A stretch of 64,000 nucleotides of DNA, from assembly GCF_030997045.1 (NCBI RefSeq), contig NZ_CP116899.1, positions 3,930,001 through 3,994,000 on the forward strand, in the 5' to 3' direction. Shown piece after piece: positions 26,383-35,229 of this stretch. Position numbers and translations under genes: made by a program. Below the pieces are notes generated by a model. The model worked only from the letters and a program-made list of their open reading frames with translations, was not told the DNA's origin and did no database searches. The first letter of the stretch is position 1, and each line of letters begins with the position of its first letter. The DNA comes from Microbulbifer sp. TB1203. GTDB taxonomy: Bacteria > Pseudomonadota > Gammaproteobacteria > Pseudomonadales > Cellvibrionaceae.

Positions 26383-26918
26383 GGCGCTTTTCCCCCCTGG
26401 TTTTGCCGCTCCAGTTCCCGGCGCTGCTGCGGGGTGAGGTCCTCCAGCGAACCGTGCTGGGAGAGTTGCAGCGCGCGAATATAGGCGGCAATGGCCCAGC
26501 GCTCCTCCGGCGGCACCCGCGCGGCGTAGGAATACATCACACCGAAGCCGTCGCTGATCACATCGTAGAAATGGCCGAGCGGCGCATTGCGCAGCCGCGC
26601 GTTGTGCAGTGACGGCGGTGCGGGAAAACCGCGCTGCACGATGGCGCCGTCGCCGTTGCCGGTACCGCCGTGGCAGGGGCTGCAAAAAATATCGAAACGC
26701 TCGCGGCCCAGTTCCAGCAGCTCGCGGCTCAGGGGTTCGGGCAGGGTGTTCGGGCGCGTCTCCACTGCCTGGTTGCGGGATACCGTGCCCTCCACCGGCA
26801 TTCGGGCGGACTGGTCGTTCGGCCAGCCGGGCGCGGCCTGGTAGGGATCGTAGCGGGGCTGGTTGCGCATATCCTGGCCGCAGGCGCAGAGCAGGAATAT
26901 TGCGGCGAAGATCAGCAC
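26379..26918 (-). CDS. actE: Alternative complex III monoheme cytochrome c lipoprotein ActE
   Basis: About 179 residues from GTG 26918, preceded by AGGGA. The signal sequence ends in a lipobox-like LLCAC, so the protein should be lipid-anchored on the periplasmic side. The heme site is CSPCHGG, with a downstream Met in the DGFGVMYSY region as likely sixth ligand. It transfers electrons within alternative complex III or to the caa3 oxidase. Conserved RYDPYQ after the lipobox and PPEERWAIAAYIRALQLSQH near the end are typical of ActE. Confidence 0.88.
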   Translation of the reverse strand: MLIFAAIFLLCACGQDMRNQPRYDPYQAAPGWPNDQSARMPVEGTVSRNQAVETRPNTLPEPLSRELLELGRERFDIFCSPCHGGTGNGDGAIVQRGFPAPPSLHNARLRNAPLGHFYDVISDGFGVMYSYAARVPPEERWAIAAYIRALQLSQHGSLEDLTPQQRRELERQNQGGKAP

Positions 26919-26952
26919 AGGTCCCTGGTGCGGGACCGGGTTCCGAAGCTCC

Positions 26953-27026
26953 TGTAGGAGCGGTCCGGCCGGGAGCGGCCCATGGCCGCGATCGGACTTT
27001 CCGCCGGCCGCGGGCGCTGATCGCGG
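26953..27026. repeat. REP-like palindrome inside the act operon, copy 2
   Basis: It begins with TGTAGGAGCGG, has a second GGAGCGGCCCATGGCCGCG unit nested in it, and its right part (GCTGATCGCGGG) is a degraded inverted arm. It sits between actD and actE, where neighbours otherwise overlap. Adjacent sequence near 27078-27102 contains another palindrome (GCGGAGCTGGAGCTCCGC). Confidence 0.65.
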
Positions 27027-27145
27027 GTTCCCGCAACGCAGGATTATTTCGAGTTCCCGAGGCGGGCCTGCGGCCCGCAAGCGGAGCTGGAGCTCCGCGT
27101 TCCCGGGTTGGGTCGCCACCACCCTGGATTCTGTGCCGGGCCGCA

Positions 27146-27685
27146 TCACAACGTCAGCTCCCGCACATATTCGGCCCCCTGCGCGCGCAGGAAATCCTCC
27201 ACCTCTGCGGGATCGCCGCCGCGAACACTCAGGAAAAATCCGTCCGCGGAGGCGCGGGCAAAGTCGTCGCAGTTGAATATCGGGTGGTAGTAATGGGGCA
27301 GGCGGTCTTTGGCCAGCATGGTGATGGTCGCGGCCATCACCGTGGAGAAGATGCCCACTTGAAAGGTGACCGGCAGAAACGCGGGCCAGCTGTTGAGTGG
27401 CTTGCCGCCCACCACAAACGGATAGTCGATCACCGCGGTGTACCACTGCAGAAAAAAAGCCGCAGCCGCGGCGGTTACGCCCAGTGACAGCGCGATCAGC
27501 GGAATACCCTTTTCGCGAAAGGTGAGCGCCTCGGCCAGCCCCGGCACGGGAAAAGGCGCGTGGGCCTCCAGCCGCCGATAGCCGGCCTCGCGCGCGCTTA
27601 GGGTGGCGGCTACAAGCGCCTCCGGGCCGGCGAAGCGGGCGATCAGGCCATAGTGGTTTTGCTCGGAGTGGTTTTGCTCAGTCAC
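27146..27685 (-). CDS. actD: Alternative complex III subunit ActD (DUF3341)
   Basis: About 179 residues from GTG 27685, which has AGGAGA upstream and overlaps actC by 8 bases. The N-terminal cytoplasmic-type domain (GLIARFAGPEALVAATLSAR) and two membrane helices in the middle match DUF3341/ActD. The C-terminal part holds FNCDDFARASADGFFLSV. ActD is a structural membrane subunit without cofactors in characterised complexes. Confidence 0.88.
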   Translation of the reverse strand: MTEQNHSEQNHYGLIARFAGPEALVAATLSAREAGYRRLEAHAPFPVPGLAEALTFREKGIPLIALSLGVTAAAAAFFLQWYTAVIDYPFVVGGKPLNSWPAFLPVTFQVGIFSTVMAATITMLAKDRLPHYYHPIFNCDDFARASADGFFLSVRGGDPAEVEDFLRAQGAEYVRELTL

Positions 27686-29042
27686 CGCTTTTCTCCTTGT
27701 GAACCGCGCGGTAGATCGACACCCGCATGTCGTGCATCGACACCACCGGAGCCAGGCGCACGAACGCCAGCAGCAGGAATGCGAACAGTCCCAGCGAACC
27801 CAATGCCACCAACAAGTCCCACAGGGTGGGCCCGGAGAGGCCCCAGGTGGAGGGCATATAGCTCGCATAGGTGCTGGTGAACACTATCTGGAGTCGCTCA
27901 AGCCACATGCCGATATTGCTGGTGATCGCCAATGCAAGCAGCATCGCCGGCGAGCGGCGCACCTGCCTGAACCACAGCAGCTGCACCAGCAGCGAGTTGC
28001 ACACAAACATGGCCCACCAGGCGGGCGCGTAGGGGCCGGTCCAGCGGTTGATGTACACCGCGCGCTGGTACGGGTCGCCGGAGTACCAGGCGGTAAAAAC
28101 TTCCTGGATATAGGCGTAGTTCACCACCAGCGCGAACAGCAGCATCATGCGCCCCAGGTAATCCAGGTGGCGGCGGGTGATCAGGTCCTTGAGGCCGAAC
28201 ATCGCGCGGGTGACCACCGCCAGGAAAGACACGGTGGCAAAGCCGGAAAAAAGCGCTCCGGCGACGAAATACGGCGGGAAGATGGTGAAGTGGAACCCCG
28301 GCACCAGCGACACCGCCAGGTCCAGGGAGATAATGCCGGTCACCGACACCACGATCGGCGCCGCCACCGCCGCCAGCACCCGGTTGACCTGCTCGTAGCG
28401 CGCCCAGTGCAGCGCCGAGCCGCGCCAGCCCAGCGCCATAACCCCGTAAAAAATCTGCAGCCCGCGGGAGTGCGCGCGGTCGCGCAGGGTGGCGAAATCC
28501 GGCAGCAGGCTGAAGTACAGAAAGCCCAGGGTGAACACGAAATAGGTGGAGATGGCGAAGAAATCCCACACCAGTGGGCTGCGCCACTGGGGCCACAGGT
28601 CCATGGTATTGGGATAAGGGATCAGGAACTGCATAAACTGCGGCCGCCCCAGGTGGACGATGGCGTAGATGCCGGCGCAGATGATCGCGAACAGGGCCAT
28701 CGCCTCCGCCAGTCGCGCCACCGGCGCGCGCCACGGCTGGCGCGTGAGCAGCAGCACCGCGGAAATCAGCGTGCCGGCGTGGGCGATACCGATCCACCAG
28801 ATGGTGTTCACGATGGGGAAACCCCAGGCCACCGGGATATTGACCCCGAACAGCCCGACGCCGACGGTGAACACCACGCCCAGGCACACCACAAACATCA
28901 GCGCCAGCGCCGCGGACACCGCAAATGCCAGCCGCCACCGGCCCCGCGCGCGCGGCTCCAGCACCAGGCCGGCGATGCGCTCGGTCATCGTTGTGTGGGT
29001 CAGGCCCTCGGGCAGCAGGGTTTCCGGTGTTGTCTGCGGCAT
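27678..29042 (-). CDS. actC: Alternative complex III quinol-oxidising membrane subunit ActC (NrfD family)
   Basis: About 454 residues from ATG 29042 (an earlier in-frame ATG lies inside a palindromic repeat and is unlikely). It has ten predicted membrane helices in the NrfD/polysulfide-reductase layout, with VNTIWWIGIAHAGTLISAVL and HLGRPQFMQFLIPYPN as family stretches. In characterised complexes ActC holds the quinol site and contacts ActB. It overlaps actD and is separated from actB by a repeat of about 70 bp. Confidence 0.92.
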   Translation of the reverse strand: MPQTTPETLLPEGLTHTTMTERIAGLVLEPRARGRWRLAFAVSAALALMFVVCLGVVFTVGVGLFGVNIPVAWGFPIVNTIWWIGIAHAGTLISAVLLLTRQPWRAPVARLAEAMALFAIICAGIYAIVHLGRPQFMQFLIPYPNTMDLWPQWRSPLVWDFFAISTYFVFTLGFLYFSLLPDFATLRDRAHSRGLQIFYGVMALGWRGSALHWARYEQVNRVLAAVAAPIVVSVTGIISLDLAVSLVPGFHFTIFPPYFVAGALFSGFATVSFLAVVTRAMFGLKDLITRRHLDYLGRMMLLFALVVNYAYIQEVFTAWYSGDPYQRAVYINRWTGPYAPAWWAMFVCNSLLVQLLWFRQVRRSPAMLLALAITSNIGMWLERLQIVFTSTYASYMPSTWGLSGPTLWDLLVALGSLGLFAFLLLAFVRLAPVVSMHDMRVSIYRAVHKEKSGD

Positions 29043-29094
29043 TTCCTGGTCCCTGAAATGATCGCGTCGACTCCAGGTGAAAGATGGCAATTTT

Positions 29095-29166
29095 GTAGGA
29101 TGGGCAAAGCGCAGCGTGCCCATCTTCGACGATGCTGATGGGCACGCTGCGCTTTGCCCATCCTAC
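29095..29166. repeat. Long perfect inverted repeat between actB and actC
   Basis: GTAGGATGGGCAAAGCGCAG continuing into CGTGCCCATC (29095-29124) is matched exactly by its reverse complement ending at 29166, with a 12-base loop. It belongs to a different palindromic family from the TGTAGGAGCGG elements. Being transcribed within the operon, it should form a very stable RNA hairpin. Confidence 0.9.
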
Positions 29167-29173
29167 GCGTCAT

Positions 29174-32104
29174 TCAATCTCCGGAATTGTCGTCTTCCTT
29201 CAGCTCGGGATTGGGGTTGTGCACCGCCGCCAGGTAGGTGGTGCGGGGCCGGGTGTTCAGCTCTTCCAGCATGGCATAGTTCAGCGGAAGTGCCTTCAGC
29301 CGGTTGAGTTCACCGCCGGCTTGGGCCTGGTCGCCGAACACGATCGCCTGTGTGGGGCAGGCCTGCTGACAGGCGGTCTGCAGTGGTGTGTCCGGGTCCC
29401 AGCGCGCGGCGGCGATGCGCTGTACGCAGTAGGTGCACTTCTCCATCACTCCCCGCGCGCGCACCGTCACATCCGGGTTTTGCAGCGCCGGCTGTGCCGG
29501 GTAGGCGGCATTGCTGTCCGTGTAGTTGAACCAGTTGAAACGGCGCACTTTGTAGGGGCAGTTCTGGGAGCAGTAGCGGGTGCCGATACAGCGCTGGTAG
29601 ATCATCTGGTTGAGCCCGTCCGCGGAGTGCAGTGTGGCCTCCACCGGGCACACGTATTCGCAGGGGGCGTTTTCGCAGTGCATGCAGGGCACCGGCTGGA
29701 AGGTGGTGCGCGGCTGCGGTTCCGTGTCGGGAAAATAGCGGTCCACCCGCAGCCAGTGCATATGGTGGCCGCGGATCACTTCCTCGGCGCCCACCACCGG
29801 GATATTGTTCTCCGCCTGGCAGGCGGTGACGCAGGCGTTGCAGCCGATGCAGGCGGAAAGGTCGATGGCCATGCCCCAGGCGTGCTCGCTCTCTTCTCCC
29901 TTTATTGGCCAGTCCTCCGGGTAGAGCGACAGCTCCGGAGGAAGGTGCCGGGCGAAGGCGGGGTTGCGGCGATAGCTGTCCAGGTCCGTTGCGCGGATCA
30001 GATCCCGCCCCTCGATCCTGTCGTGGATTTGTATCAGCGCCAGTTTTTGCCGCCTGCCGGTGGGCGCCAGGGTCGCCGGCATTGCCCAGGGGCTGGCGCT
30101 GCTGCGCAGCTGGTAGGCGCTCACTCCCACGCCGTCGCCGACCCGACCGGCGGCGGTGCGCCCGTAGCCGAGATACAGGGTGACCGCGTTTACCGGTTGC
30201 CCCGGTAGCGCCAGCACCGGCACCGGTAGTTTTCTGCCGCCGCTCTCCAGCTCGACCAGGTCGCCGTCGTGCAGATCCCGCTCCGCGGCCAGTTTCGGGC
30301 TGATCAGCAGCGCGTTGTCCCAGGTCAGGGTGGTGAGGGGGCGGGGCATTTCCTGCAGCCAGCCGTTGTTGGCGTAGCGGCCGTCCCACAGCGCCGGGTC
30401 CGGGCGCAGTTGCAAGGTCAGCCCTGTGGCCGCGGGCCGGGGCGCGGGGAGCCGAGCAGTCCAGCCGGCGGTGGGCTCGGCGGCTACAGCTCCGGCCGCG
30501 GTTTCCGGCACCAGCCCGTCGTGCAGGCTGCGGCGCCAGAAAACCTCGAAGTCGTCGCCCCGGTGGCGGCTTTGCCAATACTCCCGTAACGGCTTCAGCG
30601 CTTCCTCGTCCACGCCCCGCTCCAGCGCGGCGAACAGCTGCAGGGCCGATTTGCCGCCGTGCAGGGGCTGGATCAGCGGCTGCAACAGGGTGACGCTGCC
30701 GTCGTAGGCGCGGGCATCGGCCCAGGTTTCCAGCGGGTGCGCCGCCGGGATATGCCATTGGGAGAGGCGCGCGGTCTCGTCAAAATACTCGCCCCAGTGC
30801 AGCCGCCAGGGCACTTTCCGGAAGGCCTCGGCAAAGGCGAGATCGGCGGGCGCGCTGTACACCGGGTTGCTGTCCAGCACCACCAGGTCCCGCACCGCGC
30901 CGGTGTTTATTGCCGCGGTCAGCTCTACAAGCGATTCCGCACCGGTGTCGAAGGCCACCGGCGGTATCCACTCCAGTGTTTTTCCGAAAGCGCTGAGTTT
31001 GTGGTTGATGGCGTGGGCCAGCGCGTGCACCGCGGCCGGCTGCTGGTCGCCGGGGACGACCAGCGCCGCGCCGGGGTGGCGTTGCAGATCCTTCGCCAGC
31101 ACGTCGATCCAGGGTTCGGGGAGCGGATTTTGCCGCGGCGGCGCCACCGGGATTCCCAGGGCGATTGCGAGCTGGCGCGCCGCGTCCTCTATCTGCGGGT
31201 AGGCCAGGCCGTAGCGCTGGTCGGCGTTGGCGCCGGTGACGCTGGGGGTGGATTCGACGGCGTAGAGCCGGGCGAGGTTTTCATTGCCGTCCCGCGGGCG
31301 GCGGCGCGCGGTGAAATCCCGCGCATAGCGCAGGAAGCCGGGCTGGGACTGCATAAAGTCCGCGTCCAGCGCCAGCGCCACCTGCGCCCGGTCGAAGCGG
31401 TAGCGCGGCTCCAGGGCCTGGCCCAACAGCAGGCGGCTGCCGGCGTAGACACCGTCGCGGTCCACCGGATCGTGGACGAACCAGCGCGCTTCGGGCCAGC
31501 GCCCGCGCAGCGCGTCGATGCGGGCCTGAACGCTCGGCGAGGTGATTCTGCCGCTGACGAAGCACAGACCCTGCCCTCTGTTCGCATTCCACTGCGCCTG
31601 CCGTTTCTGCAGTGCGCGCAGGCATTCGGTGTAGCTGGCGATGGCGCCGCGGTGGCGCACCGAGGCGGAGCGTTCCGGGTCGTAGAGGGACAGCACCGAG
31701 GCCTGGGCGATGGCGTCGCAGGCGCCGAGGGTCGCGGGGTGCTCAGGATTGCCCTCCAGTTTGATCGGCCGGCCCAAGTCGCTTTCTACCAGCACCCCCT
31801 GGGCGTAGCCGGCGACGATCGCCGCGCTGGCGTAGTAGTTGGGGCGCCCCGGCACCAGGTGTTCCGGCATGCGCACATAGGGCACCAGGTGTTCCCGCGG
31901 CTCGCGGCTGCAGCCCGGAAGCCCGGCCAGGGCCAGGCTGGCACCCATCAGTTTCAACAGGCCGCGGCGGCTCAGGGGCCGGTCCGCCTGCGCCAGCTCC
32001 GCCAGGCTGCGCCAGTAGCCGGCGCCGCGCTTGCCGGCGAGCTGCTCGCGCAACGCTTCCGGGGCGCCGGGTCCTTTTTTGTCGCCAGGCTTTAGCGGTG
32101 GCAT
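29174..32104 (-). CDS. actB: Alternative complex III iron-sulfur subunit ActB
   Basis: About 976 residues from ATG 32104. The N-terminal two-thirds is a molybdopterin-oxidoreductase-like domain, thought to lack the cofactor in this complex. The C-terminal third is a ferredoxin-like domain with several iron-sulfur motifs: CIGCNACVTACQAENN, CMHCENAPCEYVCPVE, CIGTRYCSQNCPYK and CTYCVQRI with CQQACP. A Tat-like SRRGLLKLMGASLALAGLPG segment lies near residue 45. ActB passes electrons from the quinol site towards the cytochromes. It overlaps actA by 13 bases. The start was set at 32104 because upstream sequence is actA in another frame. Confidence 0.93.
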   Translation of the reverse strand: MPPLKPGDKKGPGAPEALREQLAGKRGAGYWRSLAELAQADRPLSRRGLLKLMGASLALAGLPGCSREPREHLVPYVRMPEHLVPGRPNYYASAAIVAGYAQGVLVESDLGRPIKLEGNPEHPATLGACDAIAQASVLSLYDPERSASVRHRGAIASYTECLRALQKRQAQWNANRGQGLCFVSGRITSPSVQARIDALRGRWPEARWFVHDPVDRDGVYAGSRLLLGQALEPRYRFDRAQVALALDADFMQSQPGFLRYARDFTARRRPRDGNENLARLYAVESTPSVTGANADQRYGLAYPQIEDAARQLAIALGIPVAPPRQNPLPEPWIDVLAKDLQRHPGAALVVPGDQQPAAVHALAHAINHKLSAFGKTLEWIPPVAFDTGAESLVELTAAINTGAVRDLVVLDSNPVYSAPADLAFAEAFRKVPWRLHWGEYFDETARLSQWHIPAAHPLETWADARAYDGSVTLLQPLIQPLHGGKSALQLFAALERGVDEEALKPLREYWQSRHRGDDFEVFWRRSLHDGLVPETAAGAVAAEPTAGWTARLPAPRPAATGLTLQLRPDPALWDGRYANNGWLQEMPRPLTTLTWDNALLISPKLAAERDLHDGDLVELESGGRKLPVPVLALPGQPVNAVTLYLGYGRTAAGRVGDGVGVSAYQLRSSASPWAMPATLAPTGRRQKLALIQIHDRIEGRDLIRATDLDSYRRNPAFARHLPPELSLYPEDWPIKGEESEHAWGMAIDLSACIGCNACVTACQAENNIPVVGAEEVIRGHHMHWLRVDRYFPDTEPQPRTTFQPVPCMHCENAPCEYVCPVEATLHSADGLNQMIYQRCIGTRYCSQNCPYKVRRFNWFNYTDSNAAYPAQPALQNPDVTVRARGVMEKCTYCVQRIAAARWDPDTPLQTACQQACPTQAIVFGDQAQAGGELNRLKALPLNYAMLEELNTRPRTTYLAAVHNPNPELKEDDNSGD

Positions 32105-32742
32105 ATCACGCACTCGGTCATTCGATCCGTGTGAATCCGGTATTGGTGCAGCAGGGCGTCGCCGTTGCCGGCGGGCGCATAGCCCATGGCGGTGATCCGG
32201 TCCTTCGGGCGCAGTGCGATTGCGGGGTGGCGGTGGCAGTCCAGGCACCACTGCATGGTCATCGGCTTCGCCTGTCGCATCAGCGGCATCCGGTCCACCC
32301 GTCCATGGCAGGACTCGCAGCCGATGCCGCGGGTTACATGGGCCTGATGGTTAAAGTAGACAAAATCCGGCAGCTTGTGCACGCGGACCCACACCAGCGG
32401 CCGGTCCTGCTTCAGGCTTTCGCGCACCGGCGCGAGCATCTGCGCATTGGTCCACAGCTGGGAGTGGCAGCTCATGCAGGTGTAGGTATCCGGCAGCCCG
32501 GCAAAGGTCGAGCGGTCCACAGAGGTATGGCAGTAGCGGCAGTCGATGCCCAGGCCGCCCACGTGATGTTCATGGCTGAAAGGCACCGGCTGTTCCGGTA
32601 CCGCGCCCTGGCCGGTGAGATAGGGGGAGCGGTCCACGAAATAGGCGACACAGGCGACGGCCAGCAGCGCCAGCGCGCCGCCGACGAGCAGAATGCGTGT
32701 CAGCCCATTGATCCTGGGGTGAAAGATCTGCGGCATGGGCAC
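32092..32742 (-). CDS. actA: Alternative complex III multiheme cytochrome c ActA
   Basis: The 216-residue protein has one N-terminal membrane helix (RILLVGGALALLAVACVAYF) and five CxxCH heme sites (CRYCH, CMSCH, CESCH, CLDCH, CVICH), so it is a pentaheme cytochrome on the periplasmic side. It is first in the operon actABCDEF-unknown-sco-ctaCDEF. A Met two codons downstream (32736) is an alternative start. The divergent DUF2784 gene begins 134 bases away, so the operon promoter lies between 32743 and 32876. Confidence 0.93.
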   Translation of the reverse strand: MPMPQIFHPRINGLTRILLVGGALALLAVACVAYFVDRSPYLTGQGAVPEQPVPFSHEHHVGGLGIDCRYCHTSVDRSTFAGLPDTYTCMSCHSQLWTNAQMLAPVRESLKQDRPLVWVRVHKLPDFVYFNHQAHVTRGIGCESCHGRVDRMPLMRQAKPMTMQWCLDCHRHPAIALRPKDRITAMGYAPAGNGDALLHQYRIHTDRMTECVICHR

Positions 32743-32876
32743 CTTCCATGGGGGAATGCCTTGCTGGACTGCCTGTTAGGGTTTCTAGCAGCCTAGCCCA
32801 TTTGGTCGCGGGGAGGGGCGGCCACAGAGGTCCATCACAGACGGACGTTGGCGGAGATTCGCTCTAAACTTCAGCT

Positions 32877-33296
32877 ATGGAATCCAGATCCCTTTATCTT
32901 CTTGCCGCGGACGCCGTCCTGCTTTTTCACACGCTATTTGTGGCGTTTGTCGTGTTCAGTTTGCCGTTGATCTTTATGGGCAAATTTTTGCGCTGGTCCT
33001 GGGTGCGCAATCCCTGGTACAGGTTGGCGCATCTGCTGGCAATCGCCATAGTGGTCCTGGAATCCTGGGCGGGAGTTATCTGCCCGTTCACCATTTGGGA
33101 AATGGCACTGCGTACGAAAACCGGTGAAGCGGTGTATACGGGTTCGTTTATATCCCATTGGCTGGATACGCTCTTGTACTACCAGGCGCCGGAGTGGGTG
33201 TTCAGAGTTGTGTATACCGCATTTGGGCTGCTTGTTCTCGGAAGCTGGTATTGGGTGCGCCCGCGCCCGCTCAGAAAACCCGCTCCTCCGGCGTGA
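32877..33296 (+). CDS. DUF2784 family membrane protein
   Basis: A 139-residue membrane protein with four predicted helices. Family-typical sequence includes ADAVLLFHTLFVAFVVF at the start and GVICPFTIWEMALR in the middle. DUF2784 proteins have no known function. It is divergent from the act-cta operon and shares the 134-bp gap with it. Confidence 0.82.
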   Translation: MESRSLYLLAADAVLLFHTLFVAFVVFSLPLIFMGKFLRWSWVRNPWYRLAHLLAIAIVVLESWAGVICPFTIWEMALRTKTGEAVYTGSFISHWLDTLLYYQAPEWVFRVVYTAFGLLVLGSWYWVRPRPLRKPAPPA

Positions 33297-33305
33297 ATCC
33301 TGCCC

Positions 33306-34079
33306 TTATTTACTGCCGATCAGTCCAAAAGCCGCCCCTTCAGGATCAACGGCGATGAGGTAATATTCATCGCTTTCGGGAATCTGTCCGGGTGGCATGG
33401 TCAGGGTGCCGCCCAGGCGCGTGATGGTTGTGGCCGCTGTGTCTATGTCCGTCACCCGGAAAAAATAGAGCCAGTTCGGCCGGACGTCCGGGGGACAGGT
33501 CATGACGGCGCCGATGTCGGCCCTGTGATTGAGGAATTCGTAGCTGCCCATTTCCCCCATGTCCATTTCGCCACTCTTGCGCCAGCCGAATTGATTGCCA
33601 TAGAAGGCCGGCGCGGCCCTCTGGTCAGTGGTCATAAGCTGGTTCCAGGCGCAGTGGCCGATGGCCGAGGTATCCGTGCTGAAGGCCCGGCTTTCTTCCC
33701 CGCCGGTGGGGTGCATTATGTAGAAAGGAACGCCCTGGGGGTCGCAGACCATCGCCAGGGTGCCCGCACCGGGAATCGCCATGGCCGGCATCATCACAGT
33801 GCCCCCATCGGCGCCGATGGCCGCCAGGCTTTTCTCCACATCGTCCACGCAGATATAGCCCATCCAGTTGGGCTGCGCGCCGTGCTCCCGCTGTTCCCGG
33901 GTGAGCTGCAGCAGCCCGCCCACCGGTTCCTCCCCCGCATTCACGATGCGGTAGTCGCGGCCGGGCTGGCCGCTGTCGGAAAACCGCCAGCCCGTCAGTT
34001 CGCCGTAAAAGGCCTGGGCCGTGTCGGCGTCTGCGCTCATCAGCTCGTACCAGATAAAATCGCCGTGTCTGTTTGCCAT
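33306..34079 (-). CDS. Two-domain VOC family (glyoxalase-like) protein
   Basis: The 257-residue protein holds two tandem VOC domains (about residues 5-125 and 135-257). Each begins with FIWYELMSADADTAQAFYGE or the related CAWNQLMTTDQRAAPAFYG sequence. Such double-domain proteins are widespread and mostly uncharacterised. It lies 9 bases after the DUF1428 gene on the same strand, so the two are probably co-transcribed. Confidence 0.86.
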   Translation of the reverse strand: MANRHGDFIWYELMSADADTAQAFYGELTGWRFSDSGQPGRDYRIVNAGEEPVGGLLQLTREQREHGAQPNWMGYICVDDVEKSLAAIGADGGTVMMPAMAIPGAGTLAMVCDPQGVPFYIMHPTGGEESRAFSTDTSAIGHCAWNQLMTTDQRAAPAFYGNQFGWRKSGEMDMGEMGSYEFLNHRADIGAVMTCPPDVRPNWLYFFRVTDIDTAATTITRLGGTLTMPPGQIPESDEYYLIAVDPEGAAFGLIGSK

Positions 34080-34088
34080 GTCAGCCCC

Positions 34089-34469
34089 CTACTGCTTTCT
34101 CTCGCCCAGATCCACTACCGGCTCAAAGCCGCCGTAAATCAGGCGCATGCCGTCGAAAGGCATGGGATTCTTCTCCGGATTCATGCGCGGGTCCGTCTTC
34201 ATCAACTCTTCCATCTTGCCCATGCCCGCATCGCGGGTCGCCTTGTCCGGCCATTCGATCCAGGAAAACACCACTGTCTCCCCGTCTTTGGCCTGGACGG
34301 CGCCGTAGAAGTCGTTGGTCTTGCCTTTGGGCACGTCGTTCCCCCAGCACTCCATCACGCGCAGCGCGCCCTGCTCAACAAACGCACTGTTCGCGGTTTT
34401 GGCGTGCTCGATAAAGCGCTGTTTGTTGTCGGTGGGTACCGCCAGTACGAAGCCGTCGATATAGGACAT
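34089..34469 (-). CDS. DUF1428 (YbaA-like) family protein
   Basis: A 126-residue protein from ATG 34469 (AGGAAT upstream). It starts with the family signature MSYIDGFVLAVPT and has VMECWGNDVPKG and DAGMGKMEELM, matching the small dimeric alpha/beta-barrel YbaA family. The role is unknown. The longer open frame upstream of this ATG shows no conserved sequence. Confidence 0.85.
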   Translation of the reverse strand: MSYIDGFVLAVPTDNKQRFIEHAKTANSAFVEQGALRVMECWGNDVPKGKTNDFYGAVQAKDGETVVFSWIEWPDKATRDAGMGKMEELMKTDPRMNPEKNPMPFDGMRLIYGGFEPVVDLGERKQ

Positions 34470-34679
34470 GGGGTGATTCCTCCACTTGCCTGGTTGATTG
34501 TCCAATCCTGGTCGAACGGGCGCGGGAGATTTCGACAACTGGAGTGATGGCGAGCGGTGTTGTGTGTCGCAGCCATATCGCTCGCGGAGCCCTGGGCTCG
34601 GAAACACCGGGAAGGTGAGGGCTGAAGGGGCAGACGGCGCACTCCGTTGCGCCGTCTTTCTGCTGGTCTGTTGTAGGGT

Positions 34680-35192
34680 TTAACCGGCTTTCTTTTGCAA
34701 GCTGTCGCGCACGCTCAGCGCATCGTAGCTGTCCCCACTGGAAGGCCTTACTCCCTTGCCCATGCGGATTTCCAGAACCGATTCCGCGCGGCTGCCCCCC
34801 CCGGCACTGACACCCGCGGAATAAGTGGGTGGGGTCGAGTAGGATCTGGTGGTGCAGCCGAGCAGGCCGCAGTCCCGGGTAATCACCCGGTCGCCGCTGC
34901 TGAACCCGCTTTGCATTTCGGTTTCCTTGCGGTCCACCATACTTTCGCGGTTCACGACCACGAACCAGTCATAGCCCTTGAGCAGGGTCAGCTCCGCGGC
35001 GCGCAGCAGCGCGTAGTCCATGGCCCGGTCCCGGTCGTCGCCCCGGGCTTTGAAGGTCACCCGGTAGCGATTGTCCGAAATCCGGCTCTCTTTATAGCCG
35101 TACCCGGAGCCGTTGGCCGGCTTGTAGGCCGACTGGGAAGCGCAGCCGGTGGCGAGGAGAATGGCAAATGCGATCAAAGCATGGATTTTCAT
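34680..35192 (-). CDS. Lipoprotein (CC0125/CC1285-like)
   Basis: A 170-residue lipoprotein with lipobox ATGCAS. The mature part has YRVTFKARGDDRDRAMDYAL followed by RAAELTLLKGYDWFVVVNRE, the core of CC0125/CC1285-type lipoproteins. The C-terminal half is Gly/Ser-rich. It is encoded 37 bases after the anti-sigma factor gene in the same direction, so it may belong to the ECF operon. Confidence 0.75.
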   Translation of the reverse strand: MKIHALIAFAILLATGCASQSAYKPANGSGYGYKESRISDNRYRVTFKARGDDRDRAMDYALLRAAELTLLKGYDWFVVVNRESMVDRKETEMQSGFSSGDRVITRDCGLLGCTTRSYSTPPTYSAGVSAGGGSRAESVLEIRMGKGVRPSSGDSYDALSVRDSLQKKAG

Positions 35193-35229
35193 GGGTCACC
35201 CCCAACAGTTTGTTTGTGTAATGGCGTCT

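Noticed and set aside
27699..29138. A 479-codon plus-strand open frame
   Set aside because: It is exactly antisense to actC and is a low-complexity His/Arg/Gln-rich translation.
30659..32095. A 478-codon plus-strand open frame
   Set aside because: It is antisense to actB, whose iron-sulfur motifs prove the minus strand is coding.
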